DNA from: Pseudomonas putida W15Oct28
GTDB taxonomy: Bacteria > Pseudomonadota > Gammaproteobacteria > Pseudomonadales > Pseudomonadaceae
Assembly: GCF_000708715.2 (NCBI RefSeq)
Contig: NZ_JENB01000009.1
Location: forward strand, 62,001-126,000
Length of the DNA: 64,000 nt
Direction: 5' to 3'
This document shows, piece after piece, positions 1 to 10,955 of the stretch. Numbering within the stretch: position 1 is the first letter of the stretch; each line of letters begins with the position of its first letter. Made by a program: the position numbers and the translations under genes. Under the pieces are notes generated by a model. That model searched no databases. It was not told where the DNA came from and worked only from the letters and a program-made list of their open reading frames with translations.

Positions 1-201
1 GGTGTACGGGCAGGCCAGCACCACGTCCAGCACCAGCACGCCGAGCATCTGGTCGCCCTGGGTCATGCCGATGCGGCGCGAGCTCTGGGTGGTGCGCATG
101 TCGGGCAACAGGCGCATCAGCCGGGCGTAGTTAGCCTCGCAGGCAGCCTGCAGCCCGACCAGGTCGACTCGATAGCGCTCGCGCAGCAGGTTCACTTCCA
201 C
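1..201 (-). CDS. DUF1249 family protein, partial (N-terminal 67 residues)
   Basis: The reading frame continues past the left edge, so only the N-terminus is visible; it begins (M)EVNLLRERYRVDLVG. The GTG start at 201 overlaps the end of nudF, whose stop codon is at 192-194, so the two genes are probably translationally coupled. In Pseudomonas and other gammaproteobacteria a small DUF1249 (YqiB-like) gene of unknown function follows nudF and precedes cpdA. The family call rests on this position and the N-terminal sequence together. No catalytic motif is visible. Confidence 0.75.
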   Translation of the reverse strand, partial: MEVNLLRERYRVDLVGLQAACEANYARLMRLLPDMRTTQSSRRIGMTQGDQMLGVLVLDVVLACPYT

Positions 202-809
202 ATACCTCGTACTTCATCACGGTTCAGCGCCAGCCATTGCAAGCCGATGATAGTCGCCGCGTTGCAGATGCGCCCGTCGCGCACGGCCTGCAAGGCATCC
301 TCGAACGACCACACGCGCACGCGGATGTCTTCGCCCTCTTCTTCCAGGCCATGCAAGCCCCCGGCGCCCTCGCTGGTGCAACGGCCCAGGAACAGGTGAA
401 CGTATTCGTCACTGCCGCCCGGCGACGGGAAGTACCGGGTCATCGGCCACAGGGCGCTGAACGTCAGGCCGGCTTCTTCCTCGGCTTCGCGGTGGGCGAC
501 TTCCTCGGGTTGCTCATCCTTGTCGATCAGCCCGGCAACCATCTCGATCAACCAGGGGTTGGCGACCTTGTCCAGTGCGCCGACGCGGAACTGCTCGATC
601 AGCACCACTTCATCACGCAACGGGTCGTAAGGCAGTACACACACCGCATCGTGGCGCACAAACAGTTCGCGGCTGATCTCGCGGCCCATGCCACCGGCAA
701 ACAGCTCGTGGCGCAGGTGCACCTTGTCGAGCTTGTAGAAGCCCTGGAAGCAGTTGGCCCGCTTGACGATCTCGACCGCCTTGGGCACCGAATTCAACGT
801 GTCTGACAT
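192..809 (-). CDS. nudF: ADP-ribose pyrophosphatase (Nudix hydrolase)
   Basis: Cytoplasmic Nudix hydrolase, 205 residues, expected to cleave ADP-ribose to AMP and ribose 5-phosphate. A full Nudix box is visible: a Gly of the AGLID segment, the Glu five residues on, then REAEEEAGL, which matches GX5EX7REUXEEXGU. Length and the N-terminal half, with the FVRHDAVCVLPYD strand and the IEQFRVGA segment, fit the NudF/YqiE type. It is the first gene of a coupled pair with the DUF1249 gene. A 185-bp gap separates it from the divergent lipoprotein gene, so the promoter probably lies there. The function is inferred from family membership. Confidence 0.92.
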   Translation of the reverse strand: MSDTLNSVPKAVEIVKRANCFQGFYKLDKVHLRHELFAGGMGREISRELFVRHDAVCVLPYDPLRDEVVLIEQFRVGALDKVANPWLIEMVAGLIDKDEQPEEVAHREAEEEAGLTFSALWPMTRYFPSPGGSDEYVHLFLGRCTSEGAGGLHGLEEEGEDIRVRVWSFEDALQAVRDGRICNAATIIGLQWLALNRDEVRGMWK

Positions 810-994
810 GGAAATCCTCGTTACCTCAATTACCGCATCGCGCCATCCTACTCTGCACGCTTTCCCGTTTCATCCCTTTCTGGCAACCGTTCGCACACTC
901 GGGACAGCGCGTCTTCACTCTGTTAGCTTAGTGGCGAACTGAAGGCCGCGCAGACGGTCAAAGGCCGACTTTTCCCTGTTCTGCAAGGATCATC

Positions 995-1741
995 ATGACA
1001 CTTGTCAAACTGACTTCCGTGGCCGTGCTGGCACTCGCTCTGGGCGCCTGCCAGAGCCTGTTCACGCCCAACTACCGGGCCCCGCTCGAGGTCAAGCGCG
1101 ACGCCTGGGAGCATGTCAAACCTGGCTGCAGCGAAAGCGACTGCCCGCTGGTGAACATCGACATGGTCCACTTCCCGGCCCTGCCCGCGCTCGACGGCAT
1201 CGTCGAAAAACGCCTGCTGCAACTGACCGAAGACAATCAGCATGGCACCGCGCCAAGCACCTTGCAGGCCTACGAACAGCAATACCTGGCCAGTGCCGAC
1301 AAACGTAACAGCAGTTACCTGCAAGCCAAGGTACGCGAGCAGCATGACGGGCTGGTGATCATCGAGTTGTCCAGTTATCTGGACAGCGGTGGCGCCCATG
1401 GCATGCCTGGGCGCGGCTTCATCAACTATTCGCGCAAGCTGGACAAGGTGCTGACCCTGCAGGACATGCTGGTGCCAGGCCAGGAGGACACCTTCTGGAA
1501 AACCGTCGAGGAGTCGCACCGCGCCTGGCTGATGAGCGTGGGCATGGACAAGGACGCCGAGTTCGTCAAAACCTGGCCCTTCAAGAAGTCGCCGCACATC
1601 GCCCTGACGTACGGCGCAGTCGTGGTCAAGTACGAGGTCTATGCCATCGCGCCCTATTCCATGGGCCACGTGGAACTGAAGATCCCCTACCCGCGCCTGA
1701 ATGGCGTACTCAAGCCTGAACTGTTTCCCGGCCGCGGCTAA
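995..1741 (+). CDS. RsiV/DUF3298-like lipoprotein
   Basis: A 248-residue exported lipoprotein. The N-terminus has a short positive region, a hydrophobic stretch and the lipobox LALGAC, so lipidation at Cys19 is expected. The rest reads as a DUF3298/DUF4163 (RsiV-type) domain: an N-terminal part with paired Cys residues (KPGCSESDC), then SSYLDSGGAHGMPG, LTLQDMLVPG and the C-terminal YEVYAIAPYSMG typical of that fold. An AAGGA ribosome binding site lies just before the ATG. The 3' end overlaps the convergent cytX by 32 bp. No sigma-factor gene is adjacent, so an anti-sigma role is not supported; the function is unknown. Confidence 0.8.
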   Translation: MTLVKLTSVAVLALALGACQSLFTPNYRAPLEVKRDAWEHVKPGCSESDCPLVNIDMVHFPALPALDGIVEKRLLQLTEDNQHGTAPSTLQAYEQQYLASADKRNSSYLQAKVREQHDGLVIIELSSYLDSGGAHGMPGRGFINYSRKLDKVLTLQDMLVPGQEDTFWKTVEESHRAWLMSVGMDKDAEFVKTWPFKKSPHIALTYGAVVVKYEVYAIAPYSMGHVELKIPYPRLNGVLKPELFPGRG

Positions 1742-2993
1742 GGCTCAGTAACCCATGCAGCACACCTGCCAGCAGCAATGCTGGCAGGGTAGCCCCCAGC
1801 TCCGGTGCCTGCGCGGCAATCAGGTGATAGACCGCCACCCCTGCAAACCAGGCCACCAGCGCCTGCCAGTGCAAGCCGCCGACCTGTGCCGGCAAGCGGC
1901 GACGACGAATCACGTAGTGGTCCATCAACACCACGCCAAACAGCGGCGCGAACACCGAACCGATCAGCAGCAGGAAGTTTTCGTACTGGGCCAGTGGCGC
2001 CAGCAGGGCGATCAGGGTGCACAGCACGCCGATGGCCAGCGCCAGGTGCTCGACCTTCACAGGCACCAGCACGCCGGTGGAAACCGCTGCCGAGTGGATG
2101 TCGGCGAAGGCCTTTTCCGACTCGTCCAGCAGAATGAGCAGCAGCGGAATACCCATGCCGGCGCCGGCCAGGGCCAGCAGCAGGGCATTGACCTCGCCAC
2201 TGGCAGCGAAGGCCAGGGTGTAGGCCACGCCCAGGCTCATCAGCCAGGTGTTGCCGATGAAATAGCCAATGACCGTGCCGCCGAACACGTGCTTGCCGTT
2301 GCGGGCGAAACGCGAGTAGTCGGCGATCAGTGGCAACCAGGACAGTGGCATGGCGATGACGATGTCGAAGCCCACGGCCAGTGACATCGAACCGTCACCG
2401 GCGCGGCCCCACAGTTCAGCCAGGTCGGCCTTGGCGAACAGGTTCCAGGTCAGCCACAGGCAAGCGCCCAGCAGCACCCAGATACCCCAGGCGCGCAGCA
2501 CCTTGCGCACGAAGGCCAGTGGCCCGCTGACGGCCAGCAGGGTGGCCAGGGCACCGAAACACAGGGTCCAGAGCATCGGGCTGTTCCAGGCACTGTCCTC
2601 ACCGAACGCCCGCGCGCCCAGCAGGCTGGCGGCATCGCGCATGACGATGATCTCGAACGCGCCCCAACCCACCAGTTGCAGCAGGTTGAGCACTGCCGGC
2701 AAGCGCGCGCCATGGCCGCCCAGGCTGAGTTTCAGGGTGCCCATGGCCGAAAGCCCGGTGTCGCTGCCGATGACACCGGCGGCGCCCAGCAGCAGCACAC
2801 CCACGCCGGTACCCAGGGCGATGGCCAGCACTGCGCCGGCAAGGCCCAGACCTGGGGCCAGCATGGCGCCGACTTGCAGCACCATCAGGCCGATGCCGAG
2901 GGAGAACCACAGCGAGAACAGGTCGCGGGCGCCGAAGATGCGCTGGTGGGTGGGGACCGGGTGGTCGGGGGAGAATTGGCTGGGGGTGGTCAT
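1710..2993 (-). CDS. cytX: Hydroxymethylpyrimidine transporter of the NCS1 family
   Basis: Inner-membrane NCS1 (cytosine/purine/thiamine) permease of about 427 residues with around 12 hydrophobic segments. The CytX subfamily is associated with uptake of the thiamine precursor hydroxymethylpyrimidine. The frame can be read from a GTG at 3005, but the ATG at 2993 gives MTTPSQFSPDHPVPTHQRIF and is preferred; neither has a strong ribosome binding site. It lies 130 bp downstream of thiC on the same strand. No riboswitch is visible directly in front of it, so it may depend on read-through from the TPP-controlled thiC transcript. Its 3' end overlaps the convergent lipoprotein gene. Confidence 0.85.
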   Translation of the reverse strand: MTTPSQFSPDHPVPTHQRIFGARDLFSLWFSLGIGLMVLQVGAMLAPGLGLAGAVLAIALGTGVGVLLLGAAGVIGSDTGLSAMGTLKLSLGGHGARLPAVLNLLQLVGWGAFEIIVMRDAASLLGARAFGEDSAWNSPMLWTLCFGALATLLAVSGPLAFVRKVLRAWGIWVLLGACLWLTWNLFAKADLAELWGRAGDGSMSLAVGFDIVIAMPLSWLPLIADYSRFARNGKHVFGGTVIGYFIGNTWLMSLGVAYTLAFAASGEVNALLLALAGAGMGIPLLLILLDESEKAFADIHSAAVSTGVLVPVKVEHLALAIGVLCTLIALLAPLAQYENFLLLIGSVFAPLFGVVLMDHYVIRRRRLPAQVGGLHWQALVAWFAGVAVYHLIAAQAPELGATLPALLLAGVLHGLLSLSRGRETVQA

Positions 2994-3036
2994 GCTTGCT
3001 GGCACTCGGCAGAGGAATATGGATGTATGCGGTCGT

Positions 3037-3080
3037 TGTAGGAGCGGCCTTGTGTCGCGATGGGCCGCAAAGCGGCCCCC
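3037..3080 (+). repeat. Single REP element (GTAGGAGCGGCC type)
   Basis: Begins with GTAGGAGCGGCCTTGTGTCG and ends with the GGCCGC-AAA-GCGGCC stem. It sits between thiC and cytX, where it could form a hairpin in a read-through transcript. Confidence 0.85.
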
Positions 3081-3123
3081 GATTTCAGCTTCGCCGCTGA
3101 TATTGCCGGGGTCAGCTTTGCAG

Positions 3124-5260
<2,137 letters not shown>

Positions 5261-5426
5261 GAACATGCGCAGTCTAGACTGGAGTGGTCGGCAAAGCCAA
5301 GCGGGTAAATGCGCGGTTGATGAAAGGCACACCGGGCGATTGTTGCCAGGGGCGCATGGCACTACACTGGCCCATCGCTCGATACTCAACAGTTCAGTAA
5401 TTAAATTTCGTACAAGGATTGCCTCT

Positions 5427-6863
5427 ATGCTGCGCAAACTCTCACTGGCGATAGCCGTGTCTTGTGCGTCCAACGGAGTGGTCTGGGCAGCGGACATGCC
5501 CACTACAGTCAAAACCGACCTCGTGAGCGTCTATCAGGAAGCGGTAGACAACAACGCCGACCTGGCTGCGGCACGCGCCGATTATGGCGCCCGCCGCGAA
5601 GTGGTGCCGCAGGCCCGCGCCGGTTTGCTGCCAAACCTGTCCGCCGATGCCGAGATGCTGAACACCCGCACCAAGCTGGACGAGCCCTCCATCACCTCCA
5701 ACCGCAGCGGCAACTCATGGAGCGCGACACTGGCCCAGCCAATCTTCCGCGCTGATCGCTGGTTCCAGCTGCAGGCAGCCGAAGCGGTCAACGAACAGGC
5801 CGCGCTGGAACTGTCGGCCACTGAACAGAACCTGATCCTGCAAACTGCGCAGAACTACTTTGCCGTGCTGCGTGCGCAAGACAACCTTGCCGCCACCAAG
5901 GCCGAGGAAGCCGCGTTCAAGCGCCAACTGGACCAGTCCAACGAACGCTTCGATGTGGGCCTTTCGGACAAGACCGACGTACTGCAATCCCAGGCCAGTT
6001 ATGACACGGCCCGGGCCAACCGGATCATCGCCGAGCGCCAGGTGCAGGATGCCTTTGAAGCGCTGGTCACCCTGACCAACCGTGAATACACCTCGATTCA
6101 GGGCGTGGTGCATACCCTGCCGGTGCAGGTACCGACGCCAAACGACGCCAAGGCCTGGGTCGAAACCGCCGGGCGCCAGAACCTCAACCTGCTGGCCACC
6201 AACTATGCGGTTTCTGCCGCCGAAGAGACCCTGCGCCAGCGCAAGGCCGGCCATGCGCCGACCCTGGATGCAGTGGCCAAGTACCAGAAGGGTGACAACG
6301 ACAGCCTCGGCTTTACCAACCCGGCGCCGCAGCAAAACGTGCGCTACGGTGGTGATGTCGAACAGACCAGTGTTGGCCTGCAACTGAACATTCCGATCTA
6401 CAGCGGTGGCCTGACCAGCTCGCAGGTACGCGAGGCCTACCAGCGCCTGAGCCAGAGCGAGCAGCAACGTGAGAGCCTGCGCCGCCAGGTGGTGGAAAAC
6501 ACCCGCAACCTGCACCGCGCGGTGAACACTGATGTGGAACAGGTACAGGCGCGCAAGCAGTCGATCATCTCCAACCAGAGCGCGCTGGAAGCCACCGAAA
6601 TCGGCTACCAGGTGGGTACCCGCAACATCGTCGACGTGCTCGATGCCCAGCGCCAGCTGTACACCTCGGTGAGGGATTACAACAACAGCCGCTATGACTA
6701 CATCCTCGACAACCTGAGCCTGAAGCAGGCGGCCGGCACCCTGAGCCCGCAAGACCTGCAGGACCTCAAGCGCTACCTGAAACCGGACTACAACCCGGAC
6801 AAGGACTTCCTGCCGCCAGACCTGGCTGCGGCAGCGGCCAAGAACTTCGAGCGCCGCCCTTGA
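5427..6863 (+). CDS. tolC: TolC-family outer-membrane efflux channel
   Basis: A 478-residue type I secretion / efflux outer-membrane protein. The start chosen (MLRKLSLAIAVSCASNGVVWA) gives a typical signal peptide and has an AAGGA ribosome binding site; the longer open frame to 5115 would run through the thiC leader. Two OEP (TolC) repeats are evident, the second containing NIPIYSGGLTSSQVREAY and the late VGTRNIVDVLDAQRQLY block typical of TolC. The protein should form the trimeric exit duct shared by several pumps. It is divergent from the thiC riboswitch and stands alone, followed by a REP doublet. Confidence 0.9.
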   Translation: MLRKLSLAIAVSCASNGVVWAADMPTTVKTDLVSVYQEAVDNNADLAAARADYGARREVVPQARAGLLPNLSADAEMLNTRTKLDEPSITSNRSGNSWSATLAQPIFRADRWFQLQAAEAVNEQAALELSATEQNLILQTAQNYFAVLRAQDNLAATKAEEAAFKRQLDQSNERFDVGLSDKTDVLQSQASYDTARANRIIAERQVQDAFEALVTLTNREYTSIQGVVHTLPVQVPTPNDAKAWVETAGRQNLNLLATNYAVSAAEETLRQRKAGHAPTLDAVAKYQKGDNDSLGFTNPAPQQNVRYGGDVEQTSVGLQLNIPIYSGGLTSSQVREAYQRLSQSEQQRESLRRQVVENTRNLHRAVNTDVEQVQARKQSIISNQSALEATEIGYQVGTRNIVDVLDAQRQLYTSVRDYNNSRYDYILDNLSLKQAAGTLSPQDLQDLKRYLKPDYNPDKDFLPPDLAAAAAKNFERRP

Positions 6864-6894
6864 ACTCAGGGTGTGCACGGACATTGTAGGAGCG

Positions 6895-7001
6895 GCCTTG
6901 TGTCGCGAAAGGGGTGCGAAGCGCCCCCGGGATCTTCGCATCCCCGCAAGATTGCCGGGGCCGCTTTGCGGCCCTTTCGCGACACAAGGCCGCTCCTACA
7001 G
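6895..7001. repeat. Inverted REP doublet
   Basis: Two copies of the GTAGGAGCGGCCTTGTGTCG element in opposite orientation (about 6895-6930 and 6955-7001), between the convergent tolC and waaA genes. Confidence 0.9.
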
Positions 7002-7020
7002 GACCGCACCGCTGCACAGA

Positions 7021-8292
7021 TCAGCGGACCAGTGCGCCCAAGCCATCGAGCAAGCGCTGCAACGCGCCCTGATTGGCCCGCATCACCGCCCTGCCCGCCT
7101 CGCCCATGCGCTGCGCATCCTGCGGCAACTCGACCAGCCGCCGCACCGCTTCGGCCAGCCCGTCGGCATCGTCCACCTGCTGCAACGCCCCTGCCTCACG
7201 CAACATCGCGCTGATTTCAAGGAAGTTGAACACATGCGGCCCCATGAGCACCGGCAAGGCCAGCGCGGCTGGCTCCAACGGGTTGTGCCCACCGGTCGGC
7301 ACCAGGCTGCCACCGACGAAGGCAATGTCGGCCAGGGCATACAGGAACAGCAACTCACCCATGGTATCGCCAAGCAACACCCGGGTTTGCGCCTCGACCG
7401 GCGTACCGGCAGAACGGCGCACGGTGGTGAATTGCTCGCTGCACAGCGCATGCACAGCGTTGAAGCGCTCGGGATGGCGCGGCACCAGGATCAGCAAGGC
7501 ATCGCCATGCACCTGCAACAACTGCCGATGAGCCTGCAGAATCAGCGCATCTTCACCTTCGTGGGTACTGGCGGCAATCCACACCGGGCGCTGCTGCGCC
7601 CCCCACTGCTCACGCAATGCCTTGGCACGCGGCAGCAGTTGCTCATCGACCTTCAGGTCGAACTTGATCGAGCCGGTGACCTGCACGCACTCAGGGCGCG
7701 CACCCAGGTCGAGGAAGCGTTGCGCTTCGGTTTCGGTCTGCACGGCGATCAGGTTCATTTCCGCCAGCATCGGCCGAGTCAGCTTGGCAAAGCGCCCGTA
7801 GCCGCGTGCCGAGCGCTCGGACAATCGCGCGTTGGCCAGCGCCACCGGAATACCGCGTTTGGCGCACTGGTGGATGTGGTTGGGCCACAGCTCGGTTTCC
7901 ATGATGATGCCCAGCTTCGGCTGCACATGGTCGAGAAAACGCCCGGCCGCCCACGGCAGGTCGTAGGGCAGGTAGCAATGCTGCACGCGCGGTTCGTCGG
8001 CGAACATGGCGCGAATACGCTCTGAACCGGTCGGCGTCATGCAGGTCAGCGTGATCGGCAATTCCGGGTAGGCCTTGAGCAAGGCCCGCACCATGGGTGC
8101 GGCAGCAATGCTCTCGCCCACCGACACCGCGTGCACCCAGAGGCCGCCCTGGCGCATGGCCGGCAGCTTGAAAGCAAAGCGCTCGCCGATGCGTTGCCCA
8201 TAGGCCGGCGCCTTGCGTGCGCGCAGGTACAGGCGCAGCGCAACCAGCGGCAGGCCCAGGTGAAACAGCAAGGTATAGAGTGTTCTGTTCAT
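7021..8292 (-). CDS. waaA: 3-deoxy-D-manno-octulosonic acid (Kdo) transferase
   Basis: Inner-membrane associated GT30 enzyme that adds Kdo to lipid IVA, the first core sugar of LPS. The chosen start MNRTLYTLLFHLGLPLVALR is a membrane anchor and gives 423 residues, the family length; the open frame extends 19 codons further but lacks support. GLWVHAVSVGESIAA (family GE motif), METELWPNH and the C-terminal FVGGSLVPTGGHNPLEPA block are characteristic. The gene is only 11 bp downstream of the LysR gene on the same strand but that pairing looks incidental. Confidence 0.95.
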   Translation of the reverse strand: MNRTLYTLLFHLGLPLVALRLYLRARKAPAYGQRIGERFAFKLPAMRQGGLWVHAVSVGESIAAAPMVRALLKAYPELPITLTCMTPTGSERIRAMFADEPRVQHCYLPYDLPWAAGRFLDHVQPKLGIIMETELWPNHIHQCAKRGIPVALANARLSERSARGYGRFAKLTRPMLAEMNLIAVQTETEAQRFLDLGARPECVQVTGSIKFDLKVDEQLLPRAKALREQWGAQQRPVWIAASTHEGEDALILQAHRQLLQVHGDALLILVPRHPERFNAVHALCSEQFTTVRRSAGTPVEAQTRVLLGDTMGELLFLYALADIAFVGGSLVPTGGHNPLEPAALALPVLMGPHVFNFLEISAMLREAGALQQVDDADGLAEAVRRLVELPQDAQRMGEAGRAVMRANQGALQRLLDGLGALVR

Positions 8293-8303
8293 GGCGGCGG
8301 AGT

Positions 8304-9194
8304 TTACCCGATCGCGCGCAGGTGCACCGCAAAGCGCTCGGCCAGCCACTGCGCGGCCGGCCCCAGGGGCGCATCACGGCGCCAGGCCAGTTCCGCCACC
8401 AGCGCCGGCGGGCGCCATTCGCTATCGAGCTCGACCATGTGCGCCTGGTAGGTCGGGTACTGCACCACGTGCCGCGGCAACCAGGCCCAGCCCAGGCCGC
8501 GCATCAACAGCTCAGCCATGGCGTAGAAGCTGTCGGCACGCCAGACCTGCGGGCTGATCGCTTCGCCGCCGGGGTAACCACTTTGCTGTGGGGTGATGAG
8601 CAATTGCCGGTGGCGCGCCAGTTGCTGGCGGGTGACCCGGCCTTCGCCCGCCAGCGGGTGGCCGACCGCGCATACCGTGACCATCTCCACACTGCCCAGC
8701 GCCCGCCGCTCCAGCGATGCCGGGATGCTTTCGTGGTGGAAGAACAGGCCCAGGTCGGCGCGCCGCTCCACCAGCTTGCGCGCCACATCGCCCTGGGCAC
8801 CGCTGGCCAACTGAACCTCCAGGAACGGATAGCGGCTGGCCAGTTCGTCGAGGCTGTCGATCACCGGCTGATAAGGCATGGCTTCGTCCTGGGCAACCCG
8901 CAGCAAAGCCTCCTGCCCGCGCATGAGCGCCAGGGCACGACCATCCAGGTGTTCGCACTGGCGCAACAGTTCGCGGGCATCTTCCAGCAACGCGCTGCCA
9001 TTTTCGGTCAGCTTCGGCTGCCGGCCACTGCTGCGCTCGAACAACGTGACACCCAGGTCTGCTTCCAGCAGGGCGATGGCATTGCTGATGGCCGATTGCG
9101 CCTTGCGTTGTTCGCGGGCCACGGCAGAAAAGGAGCGCAATTCGGCGACGCGCAGAAAAATACGCAACTGCTCCAGATTCCATTGCTCAGCCAT
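8304..9194 (-). CDS. LysR-family transcriptional regulator
   Basis: A 296-residue LysR-type regulator. The N-terminal winged helix-turn-helix (WNLEQLRIFLRVAELRSFSA then AQSAISNAIALLEADLGVTLFER, residues about 5-60) is followed by a periplasmic-binding-like effector domain. The ATG at 9194 was chosen. It is divergent from an SMR efflux gene with 87 bp between the two starts, the classic geometry for a LysR regulator acting on its neighbour. The effector is unknown. Confidence 0.88.
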   Translation of the reverse strand: MAEQWNLEQLRIFLRVAELRSFSAVAREQRKAQSAISNAIALLEADLGVTLFERSSGRQPKLTENGSALLEDARELLRQCEHLDGRALALMRGQEALLRVAQDEAMPYQPVIDSLDELASRYPFLEVQLASGAQGDVARKLVERRADLGLFFHHESIPASLERRALGSVEMVTVCAVGHPLAGEGRVTRQQLARHRQLLITPQQSGYPGGEAISPQVWRADSFYAMAELLMRGLGWAWLPRHVVQYPTYQAHMVELDSEWRPPALVAELAWRRDAPLGPAAQWLAERFAVHLRAIG

Positions 9195-9281
9195 CAACCT
9201 ATCCCCATATCTGATAGGTAATGACTTTACCGCATCTGGGCAAGGTCTAGAATGCCCGACCAGTTACCAGAGGATCCCGCC

Positions 9282-9614
9282 ATGAATGCCTATACCTATC
9301 TCGCCATCGCCATCTGCGCCGAAGTCATCGCCACTGCCTCCATGAAAGCGGTGAAAGGCCTGAGCACGCCGTTGCCACTGCTGCTGATGGTGGTCGGCTA
9401 CGGCATTGCGTTCTGGATGCTGACCCTGGTAGTGCGCAGCATTCCGGTGGGGATCGCCTATGCCATCTGGTCGGGGCTGGGGATTGTGCTGATCAGCGTG
9501 GCGGCGCTGGTGATCTACGGGCAGAAGCTGGATGTGCCGGCGATGCTCGGCATGGCCATGATCGTGGGCGGGGTGGTGGTGATTCAGCTGTTCTCCAAGA
9601 CAGCCGGGCATTGA
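9282..9614 (+). CDS. Small multidrug resistance (SMR) efflux protein
   Basis: A 110-residue inner-membrane protein with four transmembrane helices. The essential Glu14 of the SMR/EmrE family is present (CAEVIATASMKA), as are the WSGLGIVL helix 3 motif and a GMAMIVGGVVVIQL helix 4. It has an AGAGGA ribosome binding site. The family exports quaternary ammonium compounds and other lipophilic cations by proton antiport, acting as a dimer. The likely regulator is the divergent LysR gene. The exact substrate cannot be read from sequence. Confidence 0.9.
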   Translation: MNAYTYLAIAICAEVIATASMKAVKGLSTPLPLLLMVVGYGIAFWMLTLVVRSIPVGIAYAIWSGLGIVLISVAALVIYGQKLDVPAMLGMAMIVGGVVVIQLFSKTAGH

Positions 9615-9667
9615 TGTTTGCCCGATAGACCCTGGGGCGGCGCCGGCCGCGGAATCTGCGCGGTCCC

Positions 9668-9710
9668 TGTAGGAGCGGCCTTGTGTCGCGATGGGCTGCG
9701 CAGCAGCCCC
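9668..9710 (+). repeat. Single REP element
   Basis: GTAGGAGCGGCCTTGTGTCG followed by a GGGCTGCG/CAGCAGCCC stem, in the gap between the SMR gene and the oxidoreductase gene. Confidence 0.85.
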
Positions 9711-9779
9711 AGGATCGCAAAGCCCATGCATGCCCGACCCTGTATACTTGCCAGCTGTCCCAGTCTTCGAGGTACCGCC

Positions 9780-10955
9780 ATGCCATCTGCCATTTCCACT
9801 GACGTGCTGATCGTCGGCGCCGGGGTCGCAGGCCTCTGGCTCAATGCCCGCCTGCGCCGTCAGGGCTACTCGACAGTGCTGGTGGAACGCGCCAGCCTTG
9901 GCGGCGAGCAGACCATCAAGTCGCAGGGCATTATCCACGGCGGCACCAAGTACGCCCTGCACGGTGCCCTTACCGGCGCCTCGGAAGCCATCGCCGACAT
10001 GCCGCGCCGCTGGCGCGAGGCCTTGGCTGGCGACGGCGAACTCGACCTCGGGCGTACCCGCCTGCTCTCCGATGCCCATTACCTGTGGTCGCCGGGTACC
10101 CTGGCCGGCAACCTCACCAGTTTCTTCGCCAGCAAGGCCGTGCGCGGCCGGGTCGACCAGGTCAAAGGCGACCAGCTGCCGCCCGCGCTGCAGGACCGCG
10201 CCTTCAAGGGTAAGGTCTATCGCTTGGCGGAACTGGTGATCGATGTCCCGAGCCTGCTGGCCAACCTGGCCGAGCTGGCCGGCGACTCCCTGCTGGCAGG
10301 TGAGCGAATCGAACCGTTGCGTGAAGGTGATGCGCTGGTCGGCCTGCGCGTGGACGGCCGGGAAATCCGTGCCCAACGCATCGTGTTGAGCGCCGGTGCC
10401 GGCACCGAAGGGTTGCTGCAGGCGCTGGGCCTGGACCAGCCAGCCATGCAAACCCGCCCGCTGCACATGGTCATGGCCAAGGGCCCGAACCTCAAACCTC
10501 TGTACGCCCACTGCCTAGGTGGCGGGCCCAAGCCACGGGTTACGGTGACCACCCACCCGGCAGCCGATGGCCAGTGGGTGTGGTACCTCGGCGGCGATCT
10601 GGCGGAAGCCGATGGCGTAGCGCGCGAACCTGCAGCGCAGATTGCTGCGGCACAGAAGGAAATCGCCAACCTGCTGCCGTGGGTTGACCAGAGCCTGGTG
10701 CGCTGGGCCACCCTGCGCGTCGACCGCGCCGAACCTGCGCAATCGGGCCTGGTACGCCCGGACAACGCCTTCCTTGCCGACCAGCAACGCCTGATGGTGG
10801 GCTGGCCGACCAAGCTGGCTTTAGCGCCAGACTTCAGCGACCGGGTCATCGCCCACCTGGAGCGCGACGGCATCCGCCCGCAGGCACAAGCCGATCTGGC
10901 CGGCCTGCCACGCCCGCCGCTGGGCGTGCCGGCCTGGGAGCAACTGCTGCCATGA
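9780..10955 (+). CDS. FAD-dependent oxidoreductase (DAO-type)
   Basis: A 391-residue flavoprotein. The N-terminal dinucleotide-binding motif GAGVAGLWLNARLRR (GxGxxG) is complete, and the GGEQTIKSQGIIHGGTKYAL stretch resembles the DAO / glycerol-3-phosphate dehydrogenase family. The start at 9780 places the Rossmann motif near the N-terminus, as usual; the frame is open upstream through a REP element. The stop overlaps the next start (ATGA at 10952-10955), so it is co-translated with an aldo/keto reductase. The substrate is unknown. Confidence 0.85.
   Translation: MPSAISTDVLIVGAGVAGLWLNARLRRQGYSTVLVERASLGGEQTIKSQGIIHGGTKYALHGALTGASEAIADMPRRWREALAGDGELDLGRTRLLSDAHYLWSPGTLAGNLTSFFASKAVRGRVDQVKGDQLPPALQDRAFKGKVYRLAELVIDVPSLLANLAELAGDSLLAGERIEPLREGDALVGLRVDGREIRAQRIVLSAGAGTEGLLQALGLDQPAMQTRPLHMVMAKGPNLKPLYAHCLGGGPKPRVTVTTHPAADGQWVWYLGGDLAEADGVAREPAAQIAAAQKEIANLLPWVDQSLVRWATLRVDRAEPAQSGLVRPDNAFLADQQRLMVGWPTKLALAPDFSDRVIAHLERDGIRPQAQADLAGLPRPPLGVPAWEQLLP

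Noticed and set aside
995..1741. RsiV-like lipoprotein as an anti-sigma factor
   Set aside because: No ECF sigma gene is adjacent and no N-terminal anti-sigma domain is seen; only the extracytoplasmic-type domain is present.
2991..3123. Separate TPP riboswitch in front of cytX
   Set aside because: The gap holds only a REP element; none of the conserved TPP aptamer blocks is present.
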